Below, piece by piece: positions 33,261 through 46,080 of a stretch of DNA of 64,000 bases. Source of the stretch: Torreya grandis (lineage: Eukaryota > Streptophyta > Pinopsida > Cupressales > Taxaceae). Made by a program: the position numbers and the translations under genes. How positions within the stretch are numbered: position 1 is the stretch's first letter; each line of letters starts with the position of its first letter. The stretch lies in NCBI GenBank assembly GCA_037957365.1, contig JARHVA010008348.1:154501-218500 (forward strand), read 5' to 3'. The notes below the pieces were generated by a model. The model searched no databases. It had not been told where the DNA came from and saw only the letters and a list, made by a program, of their open reading frames with translations.

Positions 33261-34504
33261 TAGTTGATTCCATTTTCTCATGAAGTTACCCATATTTTCA
33301 ACACACTTTTGTACAAGCCACCTTTATAACTCCACTAGATCATCACTTAGTGCAAGGCCATGCAATCCTAATCTAGGAACTCTTTTTGTTAGTCATTGCC
33401 TATGTTTATGCCACCACCATAAAGTTAATTACTATATAGAGTACAAATGTTAAACAATTTTGTATAATTTTTTTTATCAAGAATGATTTATTAAGACAAG
33501 CAGGGCTAGGTTGGTTTAAAACCTGTAAAGGGTAGACACCTAGTTACGCCAACCTATTTAAAAACTATAAAGGGTGCTAGGTTGGTATGCTACTTAGTTT
33601 AAAACCTAAAAGGGCAAAAAAATAGTGCGTAAGAGGTGAAAACTAGAAATACTACCTTGAGCAATTATTATGACTCTTACTATTCTAACCCTTTCTTGAG
33701 CCTCTACTCACTTATGTAATCTCAGAGATCTTGTGATGTTATCTTGGGATGAGACAACATTTCATGTCTGAGAAAGTGTTGTTAAAATAATTTGCATTGT
33801 AAAGCTACATAGGATATTTATCTAATATTTGTGCATTATGTTCTCATTTGTCATGTATAATTTTATTTTTTCCTATCTTCATGAATTGTAATAGGATAGA
33901 ATATGAATAGACTCCACTTTTGGCTCCAAGTATGAGAAGAAGGTGAATAGTAATAATATAGAAATGTCTATATATACTTTTGATTGTAAGAAGAGTAGAG
34001 TTCCACTTTTGAAAAGATCAATAAAGATTCATCTAGTTATGGTTATCTATGTGATTTAGTACTATGTTCCTTTCATGTATTCTCATGTATAATGTTTAGT
34101 TACTTTATATCTAACTTAACCCAAATGATTTATTTATGTTTATGAAATATTGGTTGTTCCTAATTCCTAAATAATGTAGGATAATTAACACTTTGTATGT
34201 TATTATCAAAACTTCTATATTAATTTTATACCCTATTATATGCACATAAATTATATCATAGTTATCCTCATCCTTAACATGTTATGATGCTTCATGATCC
34301 TCTACTAATAGGTTTACTTTATGTTTTCTCTCTCCCTTTTCATCCAAATGAGCTAGTACTATAGGTGATGAGTAATCAAGATAAATCTAGGGAGCTAGCC
34401 CTTCAATATAGAGCTTTACTCATACTATAGGCAACCCACATGCCTAGGAGTAATCCCATGTTCCACTCAATTTGGAGAAGGCTTGAACTACCTCTCCAAG
34501 GATG
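33261..34504. other. Non-coding interval with clustered short repeats
   Basis: No frame is supported. Three copies of a TTTAAAACCTATAAAGGG-like word occur about 42 bases apart at 33,515, 33,557 and 33,598, with CTAGGTTGG and its inverse CCAACCT between them. The position right after a coiled-coil ORF3-like remnant suggests the 3' end or LTR of that element, but no second copy was found. Confidence 0.4.
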
Positions 34505-36094
34505 TAAAATTGAGTGATAAAAAGACCCTATTTGGATTCATCTATAGATACTTCTTTGGTTTCACCTCTAGATCCCTCTTTAAAATTAACTCTAGAATCC
34601 TATTTGGATTCATCTTTAGCTTACATTATGTATTTACCTTTATATTCTATTGAGGATCCTCCTTTACTTCATTCCTTAGCTCATAATTTAAAGAAAAAAT
34701 AACATTATAAAAATGACTATCTACTCTCCCTTCAATTTCCACCTACCATCCAAAAGGAGGAACCTTATCCTTGCACACCTCATTTATCTTCCCACCTTGT
34801 TAATTCAATTTCTTACATCCACACTTTGAAAATATACTTACATAAAATATTCATAAATAAATATGATGTTATCCATATTTCTCTTTCTCTAGAAGTAATA
34901 ATGAATTTCAATATTAATGATATTATCTCTTCTCCTTTACAATCAAAGGGTATTGAGTCTGCATTTCATAACTCTCCCCCTTCATCAAAAAAAATGTGAC
35001 CTTAATTCTTATTCCCTTATCACATTACAAAATATAATTAAAAGCAGTGACATTTCTTTTAACACATAATATGATGTTGCTTCTACTTCCACCTCATTAT
35101 TTTTACACATGATACTACTCTTATGCCACAATATCATAATCTTATCATGAATTTATCTCATGATGAAAATACATCCATTATTAATGATGATTACTTTATT
35201 TTTATCAATAAATACATTCTAAATGATTCATATATATATAATGAATATTCTAAATTAAATGAATAGATTATCCTTCATCTTTATTATGCTATTAGAAATA
35301 GTGTTCCAATGGTTATAATTAAACCTTTTAATGAACATCTTAATAACCTCAACATGAATTACAAATAATTCATATCCTTAATGCATGATTTAGGTTATTT
35401 GTAAGCTCATGTATATCAATTATCATTAGAGTGTAAAATGTATCATGCTTGGGTTAACTCTAAAGAAGTCTATGGTAATATTATTGTGTGTAACATTTTG
35501 TATGCATATTTACCTCATAATTTTTAAATTCCTACATTTTATGGAATTGGATAACCTTACCTACATCTTAAATATTTTCAATAAAATATGAATTATTACA
35601 ATGGTAGTCAAATGTTATTATAATTATTTCATAAGAATCTATAAGGATGTGCACTACCTTGGTAACATTACCTTCCTAGTGGACTCTTGAATACTTATCT
35701 AGAATAATAGGAATCATTATTGATATAATATATTCAAAGTAAGGGACCTAATTTGACTTATGAGAAATTAATTTATTTGCATCAAGTAAAATTTGAGCAA
35801 GTTTGTGATTACATTTTAAGATTTAAAATGATTGTGTCAATTAATTTACAAACCAACCAATTTAAAAGTATAACAAATATTTTGTATAGCTCTAATATTT
35901 CCATTAAAAGAGAAGATAATTTATCACACTTATGAATCATTTTCATCTCTTTTTTATGAGGCATAAACGTTAGAAGAATAATTGGGTCTTATTAACATAT
36001 CAAACAATTTGGATGGGAACATTGAATTACATAAACAAAAACACATAACGAAGTCCATTAAAATGACACTGATCCACGTACTCCTAATAAAGTA
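34505..36094 (+). pseudogene. G2 gag, N-terminal and capsid part, cut by E2
   Basis: A Ser/Leu-rich start (YLDSSIDTSLVSPLDPSLKL) at 34,520 leads through AT-rich coding-like sequence to a clear gag core in one frame from 35,528: PTFYGIG, YLHLKYFQ, NMNYYNGSQMLL, LFHKNL, GCALPW, LPSGLLNTYLE, then YIQSKGPNLTYEKLIYLHQV and FEQVCDYILRFKMI to about 35,845. This is the retrotransposon gag capsid pattern (P-x-[FY]-x-G-x-G-x-P; L-x-G-x-A-x-x-W; Y-x-x-RF). Stops are TAA/TAG. The frame runs on (INVRRIIGSY, IKQFGWEH, DTDPRTPNKV) to the E2 insertion point and is open again after it. Confidence 0.7.
36090..36094. other. Left target-site copy of E2 (AAGTA)
   Basis: AAGTA directly precedes the 5' LTR and is identical to 50,845-50,849, giving a perfect five-base target duplication. 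Confidence 0.9.
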
Positions 36095-37380
36095 TGTTGA
36101 GCCCCTACTTTATCTAAGTATGGATCTGCACCAACTCAATATACATCTTAGTGTGAGGCAATAACTGGGTATGATTATCATTTTTGCATCTTTTACACTA
36201 GTTGAAGGAATCATCATAGACGTAGTGCCAGCTATAAGGTGGTTAACTAGCACCCATTTTTTAAGGGCACCTTTTTAAGTAAGATGCATGTGGTGATCAT
36301 AGTATTAAGGGAATAAGGTGAAGGATCTGGTTGGCTGATCAACCAAGGCTCCACCTTAGCACTTAGTGTGTGCCCTCTACCCTGGCATAAACATGCTCCT
36401 ATATATTATAAAGATGAGCTTAATTTAGAGAGTAAGAGACATGAATTAAGGAAGTGAAGATATGTAGAAGGATATCATGGATGTCTTTAACATAATTTTA
36501 AGCATTGATGACTTTGAATATCCATATTATAGTACCCATGCTCACCTATGAGCCTCTGGGCTAGTAGTAGTTTTAGATGAGCATCTACTCTATTTCAATT
36601 CTTATGTACTTTATTTATTTGAATTTTGTTTAATGAAGAATGGTGTTGCACCTAATTGAGTATTCATCTAGTATGTGCGGTTATGGTAATGTTATTTGAA
36701 TGGAAAGTAAATGCAATGGTTATAATAGTGTAATTTCAATATATTAATGTTTTATTAAGATAAGCTCTATTCTATATCATTAAATGACATATTTGTGTTA
36801 AGTGATGATGTTGGTATAACCTATGAATTAGCTTAAGTGTAAGATAACTCATGCACCCAATATTTGATACTCTTTGTAGGAGTGCTAGCCTAAGCATGGA
36901 CCCTTGATATGAAGCAATTTCATTATCCCCTCAAGTGTTGGATGATGATAAGATTAGCAAAACAAAGGCTTTCACCCTTGAGAGAATAAAACCAACCTAA
37001 TATAAACTTGTATCATTATGACCATAAGTAGTTCCCCAAATAGGCTTTGTGTCTATATACATTAGTCTAGCTTAGAAACGTCTTGTGCCAATAAACCTAC
37101 CAACACTGGTATTGCAAAAACCAAGTCATATAAAGAATGAGTTTTGTCATGGCATATCTAGACCAACGTGGTCCTTGATCCTTTCTATATTGCACTTTAG
37201 GTGAGTTCATAAGGCTTGAACCTTATGTGAATTGATGCTAGCATAGATGAGTGATAAATCTTGAGCATTATAGGAACATACCTTATTTTCACCTAGTTTT
37301 AATAAGTTAAAAACTAACTTAGAACAACTAGATAAGCATTGGATAGAGTAAATGAATTGAAACTCAACTTTTCTATAATA
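36095..37380 (+). repeat. E2 5' LTR
   Basis: Direct repeat of 49,552-50,844. It starts TGTTGAGCCCCTACTTTATC and ends CTATAATA (ATACAACA in the other copy, the expected ...CA end). Shared blocks include GTGGTGATCATAG, CTCCACCTTAGCAC, CTAGCCTAAGCATGGACCCT and CCATAAGTAGTTCCCCAAAT. A TATA-like TATTATAAAG lies near 36,404. Confidence 0.9.
36403..36413 (+). promoter_or_regulatory. TATA-like box of E2 5' LTR
   Basis: ATATTATAAAG here aligns with CTACTATAAATCC at about 49,860-49,872 in the 3' LTR, where the better-preserved TATAAAT is seen. It is followed in both by an AGAGTAAGAG-like purine stretch. Confidence 0.5.
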
Positions 37381-37403
37381 TTTTGGTTCTATTACTAGGA
37401 CTT
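37381..37403 (+). other. E2 primer-binding site (tRNA-Asp-like, degraded)
   Basis: TTTTGGTTCTATTACTAGGA follows the LTR directly. It matches the TTTTGGCGCCGTTGCCGGGGA layout of tRNA-Asp-primed plant Gypsy elements, with each mismatch removing a G or C. The same place in E1 holds a comparable site. Confidence 0.5.
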
Positions 37404-39240
37404 ATGTTGAATTTTTTTCTGCAATGGGGTAATAAAACAATGCTTCAACTCTTCCTTGAGAACATCGAGTGCTAGTTGTAATAGGTGGAAGATAATTTTG
37501 TATTAAAGCATCCATCTTATTAAAGATAGAAGCCAAGGAAGTGGGTCCATAAAAACATATATGAGGTCTTAATTTATGACCTAACTAATCACATGTATTG
37601 ATGGTTAGTTTCTTATACAACCCATAAAATTCAAAGTTATAGATAGCACCTTGAGTAGATGAAAGAGCACTAAGAGAGGCTTGAAAACCTAGATGCCACT
37701 TAGACTAGAAAAGTAGACAAATGGTGGAAAGGAGCATTAAATAGTTATATACTTGAGTTCATAGTGTTGACATACTCCTACCCTGAGGAAGTAGAGAATC
37801 AATTTTTACACAGACCCAAAGTCACATTTTTAAAAGAATTTGATGTAGAGCTTAAGAAATTAATGGTAGATTACTGATTTGAAACTATGAGAATGGAAGA
37901 CAAAAGTCCTTTCAAATATGAGTTGTGTAGGAGGGGATAATGGGATGTGTAGGTAAATTTCAATAGAGGGGGATGAGAAAATTGACACTTGAGAGCTTAG
38001 GAGATATACTTATAATAAGACGAGTCATAGGATGATGAAAAATCTAGAACCCAAAATTTCCTAGAGAACCTATAATGAGTAGGAAGGGCATAACAAAGGA
38101 TCTCTTGAATAGTATAAGCACCAAGAGGAGATGAATAATGAATACATAGATCAATCTCAATAATTAAAAGGTATATAATGCTCTGGGTCCCTATAGAATT
38201 TGACCATTTGAGATGCATTGGATGTACCTACCCCCTTTGAAACCACATTATAAGGTCATGCACTGGAACCTCCATAAGAAGAGAGAAGAGTGATAATTGA
38301 CCCTATTGTCTACATAAACTTTAACCATTTTATAGACTTAGACTATAATTTTGTGATTGAACAATTTTTTCTTTATGAAGATTTAAGTGAGGATGCATCT
38401 AGACATTTGGGTGTTATCTCAATAATATAGAACATGAGCATAAGCATTCTATTTTAGCCAATGTTAGTGGTCTAGGTTGGGAAATATCCCATAAGAAGTG
38501 CCTCAGTGCCATAAGTTAGTAGTACAATGCTTTCCTCATCTTTATAAGTAGTAATAATAATAGGGCCAACACCTCACCTAGTGGCTAGAGGCATTGGAGG
38601 ACCATATAAATGATAAGTACTAGGGGGTAAGTACCTCAAATGATAGTGCCCCCCACATAACAAATTTAATATGATATGGACATGCAATTTTTGGTGTATC
38701 ATAGTGTGGAAAGTGATGTAGATAGTGTGCTAAAATAGGAACTATAATGGCATGCTCAGCATATCACCTAATCAGATTGTAAGGAAACACAATTCATGAC
38801 AACTCTACATTATTGCTCTCATACTTGGTATATGAAATTTGATCCTAATAATAATTTGATTGACTACAACACTTTGAAGGAAGCATTCTAAAGGAATTCA
38901 ATATTCTTAAGTTTAAACAATAGAGCATCATCATGCTAAGTAAATTAACCAAGGGATCTCAAAAGACATGTTCTTATATTATGCTAGGTTTAAAACTCTT
39001 ATTTATAATCTTACTTATTATATTCATCCCTTCCAACATGTGCAATGGTTTTTGGGGGGATTTATAGTACCATTCAAAAGAGTACTTTCTATGAATACAT
39101 TCACGAACCCTCATTAATCGCTTGAAGCCACATTCCAACCCAAAGTAATCAGAAGCACCAACATTGAAATGAGCCCATTCATGAAGGTTTAGATTACATC
39201 CATGGCCAACAAAATACAAAAACTTACCACTAGTTTATCA
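37404..39240 (+). pseudogene. E2 gag
   Basis: Coding-like sequence starts around 37,780 (PKVTFLKEFDVELKKLMVDY). The capsid core is at about 38,823-38,910 (WYMKFDPNNNLIDYNTLKEA, the family's W-x-x-L/F-x-P-x-S-I-x-x-W-x-x-L pattern). After a frame change it continues at 38,976-39,235 (FKTLIYNLTYYIHPFQHVQW, VLSMNTFTNPH, SLEATFQPKV, TNIEMSPFMKV). The 81-codon reverse frame at 38,974-39,219 is a shadow. Stops are frequent and several frame changes occur. The leader 37,404-37,780 is non-coding. Confidence 0.6.
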
Positions 39241-40311
39241 TAAGCTGATTGAAGCTTCTTATGGTACACTAACTATGAGATAAAAGGTTGTAATAGGAAT
39301 AACTACCCTTGAAGGAATGTGTACACATTAATTCAAAGTTGTGAGTATTATTACAAGTTGCATGATGTTTGTAACTACCATTTGTTGTAATGCACTAGAG
39401 AGGTTAACACAACCATATATTATCAGTTGTGAGGTAACTACACTCATACCATTACTGATTATTGTGTAATTGATGAGATGTGCAAAAACATAAAGAGAGT
39501 CCCATGGTAAGTAACTATATTAATTGAAGGTTAGGAAACCCAAGGAAATGAGGGATATGGCTAGTAAAATGTAGGTTATGGGATGTAAATCCACACTAGA
39601 GGGTGAGGTGGACACAATGGAGGAAGCTTCCCACCATGATCATGTTAAAGGTGTAGTCTGATCAAACATCCTCAACATGACTACCCTATACATCTAATGT
39701 ATAGGTACTATTGAGGAACACATAAGGTTAAGGAATGCCTTGACTTGTACAAAAAAAGGACTCAAAGAAGGCCTGATATAGACAAGGGTATAAGAATAAT
39801 CAGACACAAGCCTAAAATATAGAACTTAACTTTGAAGTGGAAACCAATCAACATAGAGCCAATCAAAGTGTAGGCAACTACTTGTAGTGGATTCACCAAT
39901 CAACCACCAATTGAGCCAATATTAGAGTTATGTCTATAATATGGGTAACAAATCCACACTAAATGCATAACATGGCTTGAACCCAAATTCGTGCCTTACC
40001 CAAACCTTACACACCAAAAATATGTATTAGAATAGGTTGAGTGTGATTCATAACTTATAAGGAGATATCCAACTAACATAAGACCTAGAAGCACAAGGTG
40101 TTGCCTCTCACAAGAAGAAAGATGGCTAGGAGGTTGAGATACAAGATCTTAAAGAGATCCTATGCCTGCTATAGATAGAAAGGATGATGACCTTATTGAA
40201 GAATTTATTTTTAGAGAATGTAGGGTAGAATCTAGTTCAAGTCGATGTGCCATTCATGTAGAGGGCATGAGAAGTAAAACATACATAGAATATGAAGTAA
40301 AATAAATAAAT
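39241..40311 (+). pseudogene. E2 gag C-terminal part / linker
   Basis: Patchy protein-like sequence, with lysine- and methionine-rich words (KPKEMRDMASKM; YKTNIE-like stretches) and no intact zinc knuckle that I could identify. The segment near 40,080-40,230 (QGVASHKKKDG, EVEIQDLKEILC, ERMMTLLKNLFLENVG) leads into the protease. Confidence 0.35.
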
Positions 40312-40720
40312 ATTTATGAATGTCACTATTGATGGATGGTCTATATGTGATGTCCTCATGGACATAGGTACCAAGGTCAATATCTTGATAAAGAATGTTT
40401 GGGAGAAGATGGGTAAGACAGCCTTGAGGCCTTCCCCTCATTGGCTAACAAATATAAGATACATCCAATTGTAATTTTTAAAAGCACCATTATAGATATC
40501 ATGGTCATCAAGTTTTATGTTGACTTCATGGTATTCAAGTTGGCTAAATAAGATAATTATCTAATGCTCTTGGGAAAGCCATAGTGTTATACAAATAATG
40601 TCAATATGCACTTCAAGAAGTGTTATATGACCTTTAAAAATGGTAAGGAGATGGTAGTGATCCCCCTCTCAAGTGACCAAGGTCCCCTTATGTATAAAGT
40701 GTTGATTTTTAGGATGAGAT
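40312..40720 (+). pseudogene. E2 aspartic protease
   Basis: The frame reads MNVTIDGWSICDVLMDIGTK, then VNILIKNVWEKMGK and LRPSPHWL. This is the plant Gypsy protease pattern V-x-I-x-G-x-S-x-x-x-x-L-[IM]-D-x-G-[AT]-x-V-N-[IL], with the catalytic D-[ST]-G changed to D-I-G. The following strand region (AIPSHWLTN-like, IYCSWES) is frameshifted. It should cut Gag-Pol in the particle, but the catalytic change, together with the frame breaks, would inactivate it. Confidence 0.7.
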
Positions 40721-41869
40721 CAACCATATCTACAACATCATAGCATAAGGCATTGAGATTCTCAACCCTAATGACCAAGGAGTAATTTCTTAGGAAGATG
40801 GATACTTAGGGTCTAACACCACCAATGTTGCTTATGATTGATGGGTTGAAGAAGCTTATGAGAAAATTGGTTAGAGGTGCCAATTAGTGATCATAAAGAT
40901 TATGGGGACTAGATGGGTCGAGATTGATCTCACTTCTGATAAACGGGTCTTTTTTAATAGAAAGAAGGGGAAGAGAGATTTTTTCTTGAGTAAAGGTAAA
41001 ATTGTCATCTCTTAAGATAAGAGGGGAGTAATCCTATGTAATAATATGTCTATAACCTTGAGTCATGCATCCCAAATGAGGTAAACATGATGGGTGCATT
41101 GGTGTATACTCTAAAAAGCACAATTGATTGTTTATGGATAGTTAAAATAACTAGCTTACAAACTTGGTAGGATGTAGAATCAACCATCTACACTAGATTC
41201 AATAAAAGTAATGAGGACTTCAACATTTTTTAATGCTCTAGTTAGTTAGATCCAGTAGTGTACATGTTTTTGTTCAAATAAATGTGGACTAATTGTAACA
41301 CAAACATCCCAAGGAACTTATAGGTATATGCCTTATATATAACCTTGAAGACATGGGCATGTGAATGGGATGTGGTCAATGAAATTCACCATGAGATAGC
41401 CAGTTTGGATGTCCTAAAGGAGATTTTTTTCACACATTCTCCTTTTCCTAACATAACCTGGAATTAATAAAGCCATTGCAAGTAATTTGAAGGGTGGTGT
41501 TTGAAAACACTACAATCCTAGAGAAGTACCTAACATATAAGCTTAGGGAGAAGGGATTAATTCTCTCAATTTTATTTGAAGATAAATCACTCAATAGTGA
41601 CTCAAGTGACAAAGATACTAATGTCTATAAGGCATGTAACTAGACATCCTTGATAGACAAAAAGAAGATAGGACACCAAGTGGATGATAGTAATCTTGAT
41701 GCAGCAAATATTACTCATCTTCACACAAAAATAATTTAGGGGAGTAGGCAAGTAAAGAACACACATTAGGAGATGAATGAGCCCTATTGTGTACTACTCA
41801 ATACCACCCATGTAGACATCAGCTTGGAAGGGGAACCAAAGGTGGCAAATCTAGATGTGTATTGGTCTA
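40721..41869 (+). pseudogene. E2 protease-RT linker
   Basis: Coding-like but frame-broken sequence without a recognisable domain (for example HKDYGDWMGRD-like near 40,895, ACEWDVVNEIHHEIASLDVL near 41,350, TKILMS). It corresponds in position to the long linker in G1. Confidence 0.4.
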
Positions 41870-42640
41870 AGGTGGAGCTAGCACAAATTGTAGATCTCTT
41901 GAAGAAGTTAGAAGATTTATTCCCTTAAAATTATCAAGACATGAAGGTCATCTACCCATCCCTTGGAAATATGAGCATAAATATAGTGGATAACACATGA
42001 CTTGTGAAGAAGCACCCCTATAGAATGAACCCAAATATATGTGCCACGTTTAAGATGGAGATTGAAGGTATGTTCACCATAGGAGTGATCTACCCAATGG
42101 AAGAGTTATAATGGGTGAGTCACATGGTAATTATAATAAAGATGGGAAAATTCATATTTTCATTGATTATAGACTATTGAATGCCACTTGTGTCACTAAC
42201 CCCTTTCCAACTCCATTCATTAACAAAGTCTTGGATGACATTGTAGGTTGTGAAATCTACAACATCATTGATGGGTTCTCTAGATACCAATAAGTCAAGA
42301 TTAAAGAGAAGGACCATCCCAAAATAACTTTTTTGATTGAATTAGGTTATTTCACTTATAATGTGATGCCCTTTGGACTTGAGAATGTACCAGCCATATT
42401 CTCTAGAGTAGTGATCACTGCATTTAAAGACTTCATCCACAAGTTCCTTCAAGTATACCTAGATGATTGGACTATGTATGAGATCATCAATAATCACTAT
42501 GATAACTTACACCTAATTTTTTATAGGTACAAGTAGTTATATATATACATGAATCTCAATAAGTGCATATTCATAACACCATTTGTAACCTTAATCAAGC
42601 ACATCATCTATAAAGATGGTCTACTTGTCGATCTAATGAA
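41870..42640 (+). pseudogene. E2 reverse transcriptase (YLDD kept)
   Basis: VDLLKKLEDLFP near 41,890 and VKKHPYRMNPN near 42,004 start the RT. The fingers and palm are clear in the frame from 42,111: GKIHIFIDYRLLNATCVTNP holds the first catalytic Asp region, then PFPTPFINKVLDDI, CEIYNIIDGFSRYQ, FLIELGYFTYNVMPFGLENV and PAIFSRVVITAFKDFIHKFL. The catalytic VYLDDWTMY is at 42,453-42,479. Two stretches (42,111-42,293 and 42,333-42,536) are stop-free and in the same frame. This is the best-preserved RT in the window. The thumb is degraded. Confidence 0.88.
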
Positions 42641-42759
42641 GATTATAATAATCATTTAGCTTCAAACTTCTTTCATATATAAATACATTCATGCATTTCT
42701 TGTCCATTATGGATACTATATAAAATTCATAAAGAGCTATGCAAATATTACAACATTTC

Positions 42760-43300
42760 TATAGGATCTCTTTCATAAGGATGGCCTATTCTATTGGGGT
42801 GCAACACAAGAGGATGACTTTGAAACTATAAAGCTAAAGTTGGCTAACATGCCTATTCTACAATTTACTAATTAGACAACCCCATTACACATCTATGTCA
42901 ATGAATCTAGATCTATAATTGGTGTCATTTTATCATAACTTGGTAAAGGAAAAATGGATCATTCCATTTCCTTCACAAGTAGGAAATTAACTAAAGCATA
43001 ACATAACTATTCAATAACTGAGCACTAGGTGTTGGTTATGGTCTTTGCCCTACAAAAATTTAGGCAATGCTTGTTGATGACTATATTCATATTTTTAATA
43101 TACCATGAGGTGATTAAGTACCTCATAAACAAGCCTATTATCCATGGGAACATTTGTAAATGGATAGTTCTATTTCAAGAATTCTAGTTCTCAGTTGTCA
43201 TGAAGCCTGAAAAATAGAACTTAAGCCTAGACCATTTATTATGCATCAACTCTAGTGATGTGGTAATTCACATTGAGGATGGCATGCTAGATGTTTAACT
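42760..43300 (+). pseudogene. E2 RNase H
   Basis: The frame reads FYWGATQEDDFETIKLKLAN, HIYVNESRSIIGVILS (first catalytic Asp position is Asn), GKGKMDHSISFTSRKLTKA, VLVMVFALQKFRQCLL and YHEVIKYLINKPII. It then continues into a segment like the family's RNase H-integrase connector (FQEF, FSVVMKPEK, LSLDHLLCIN). Spacing and order match Gypsy RNase H with some catalytic residues lost. Confidence 0.78.
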
Positions 43301-43379
43301 CCACAAATTTTATTATTTACCCAAAGACTTGGTAGAGATATCCACTTTTCTATTGTCTAGGTCTACACTGTAGACCATG

Positions 43380-44560
43380 AAAACCAAAGAGAAGAAACGT
43401 GTTATAGTTCATACTGCCCACTTTTAATTCTTTAGTATAGAGCTATATAAACTAAACCATGATAAATTCCTACACCAATGTGTTTTATAACATGAAAGGG
43501 ACTCTAAATTATAAAATGCACATGAGGGGATTAGAGGAGGCCATTGTAATGGATATGCAATGATGTGTAATGTGTTGTAATTAAGCTCGCAGTGGCCAAG
43601 TTAATATTACACTGAGGAATGTAACATATTACAATGCATATGGAAGCCCAAAAAATATCATGAGATTCCTCTCATCCCTATTATTTCCTAGGAACTATTT
43701 AAAAAATGGGACATTTATTTTCTTGGGCTGATCACTCCCACAACAAGACACACAGGCACAAGATATATTTTAGCTACCACCAACTATTTCACCAAGTGGG
43801 TTAAGGAAGTACCAAAAAAATTGCATAGATGCCATAAATATAATATTTATATGGGATAACATTATAAGTCACTATGTGTGCCCACTTAGTTTGACTAGAA
43901 ATAGAGGCACACACTTCATCAATGAAACTATGCACATTCTATTGATCGAATATATGGTGGCATACCATAAGACAATACCTTATCATCCATAAGTAAATGG
44001 CATAGTTGAGGCTTCTAATAATATCCTCAGGATGTGCCTCATGAATATATGCATCATTGTTCATATAGATTGGGATGATTGATTATCAATAGTACTATGG
44101 TCATATCTCACAAACTATAAACACATAAACAAAGATACACTATTTAAACTAGTGTTTGGCACAAAAATGATTCTACTAATGGAGTTCATGGTGTCATCAT
44201 TGAAAATTACATGTATTGGTTATTTGGATGACCAAGAATCATTGAGTGTAAGGTTGAAGGACTTGTAATACTTAGATGAGGTGTGTGCCCAAGCAGTATG
44301 GAGTTAGTAGATAGAAAAGGCATGCCAAAAGTTGTAGCATGACAAGCATATTAAGTAAAAAGTATTGAGTGAAGGAACATTTGTCTTGCTCTATGATTCC
44401 AAGTATTTCAAGTATGCATGAAAGTTACAATTATGTGGATTGGACCATATGTCATCCATGGTATATTAGAAATTGGCACATGCAATTTGAGCACATTGTC
44501 AGGTGAAATGCATTCTAGGCATTTCAATGGCAATTGATTGAAGCCTTATAGGAGATAAGG
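43380..44560 (+). pseudogene. E2 integrase
   Basis: The N-terminal zinc region is degraded (AHEGIRGGHCNGYAMMCNVL; CNILQCIWKPKK). The core is clear: LFKKWDIYFLGLITP (catalytic Asp changed to Tyr), RYILATTNYFTKWVKEVPKK, then after a frame change NRGTHFINETMHILL (second Asp changed to Asn) and VNGIVEASNNILRMCLMN, which keeps the third, catalytic Glu. The C-terminal part runs to about 44,560. The DDE triad is thus reduced to one residue. Confidence 0.8.
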
Positions 44561-46080
44561 TGGTGATTATGCCATTAGACACCAACTTCCCAATCATAAT
44601 TCAATTGTGTTGAGATAAATTGAATGACATTTGGCACAATCTAAACATTTCTTTGTATTTTGTGTTGTTATTCTTGTTAAGTTAATAAGTGTTGCTTTGA
44701 GGCCCACTGGTAAAATCTTCTAGAACTTCCATGCATAAATCCAATCAGTTGAGTTAAGAGCATATGATTCATAAAGTTCCTAAGGCTAAACACCTAAGCT
44801 ATGGGCATGTGGAGTTTTCCAAATTTACGAAATAGGCACATAAGATCCTCATGCATAATATTTAAGAAGTGAGGCTCTTTATGTCCCATAGGAGAGTTAT
44901 ATTGGCACTTCCATGCATAATACTAGTTAGCTGAGTCATGCCAAGTTTCTTCCTAGGCACTTAAGGCCAAAAACCTATGTTTTTGGGCATATGTAAGTCA
45001 TCAAAATTTAAATATATGAGTACCAAGTGACAAAGAGAGGCACACAACATGCTAGTATGCATAAGATGCAAGAGAGGTGCACAAGATGCTAAGTTTACAA
45101 GACACCTAGAGAGTGAATCACTAGAGGACTAACATAAGGGATTTTTATGGTGTAGGATAGTCCAAGGCAAGAGATGAAAGTGTAGAGAAATTGACCAAGA
45201 TAAGAAATCACACTTAAAATGAAATCACAATAGGAAAATAAAATGGAATCATGGAGGCTAAATCATGTGTATGTGAGGTGCTATGCCTAGGTTATCATAA
45301 GAAACGTGAAGGTCACACCAAGTGAACAAAGGTAGGATAAATATCATTAAGACAAGTTGGAATCCACCCAAAGTTAGGCAATAACTGATTTCTTGAACCA
45401 CATGTCACTTCACCAAAAATATAATTAAGAGAATATATTAAGGTGACGATGGAAGCACAAAGATCCATATTGAATGTGTATGTTGCAATGGAATTTTTCA
45501 AAATTCACTAAAACCCATTAATTACCTATAATTAAGAATATAGTTTAATTAGGGGTATAAATTAGTGAAAGGCCAATTAGTTAAGATTACAAACCTTAAG
45601 TGAAATTAAGCACTGAACTTGAGCCAAAATAAGCAAACTATACTAGAGTGAAACCCTAATCACCTAAAACTACCAAATAATAATGGTTGCAGATAGAAGG
45701 AGATTGAATTCCTATTGATATTATAAAAGAGGCTTGTAGGGTATGAATTGTAAAAAAATTAGATAGTGGAAAATTTGAGTGATGTGAAGGCCACCTTTAA
45801 TGGTAACACTTAAGATCTAAATTTATAGTCATAGACCTCATGACTATTAGGAGTTCCAAAAAACATTACAAGCTTCAACAAGATAAATATATTATGCTTC
45901 AAAAACAACCAATTTAGTATGGGAAAGAAATGTATGAGTTTTAGTCTATTATAGGGATATAAAGATGCCAAATGGGTGTGGATTATTGAAGAGACGATTT
46001 CTACTAAGAAAAAATCATAGATGGTGGAAGGATTTGTCATCATAGTAGTTGATCCTAAGGTGATCGTAAATATATCAAAC
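44561..46080 (+). other. E2 spacer between integrase and ORF3, with 182-base repeats
   Basis: Mostly non-coding. Two degenerate copies starting ACTTCCATGCATA lie at 44,725 and 44,907, 182 bases apart. They share GAGT(T/C)A, CCTA(A)GG, A(C/A)ACCTA and TGGGCAT(A/G)TG words. The stretch from about 45,700 becomes coding-like. Reverse frames at 45,313 and 45,810 have no supporting motif. Confidence 0.5.
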
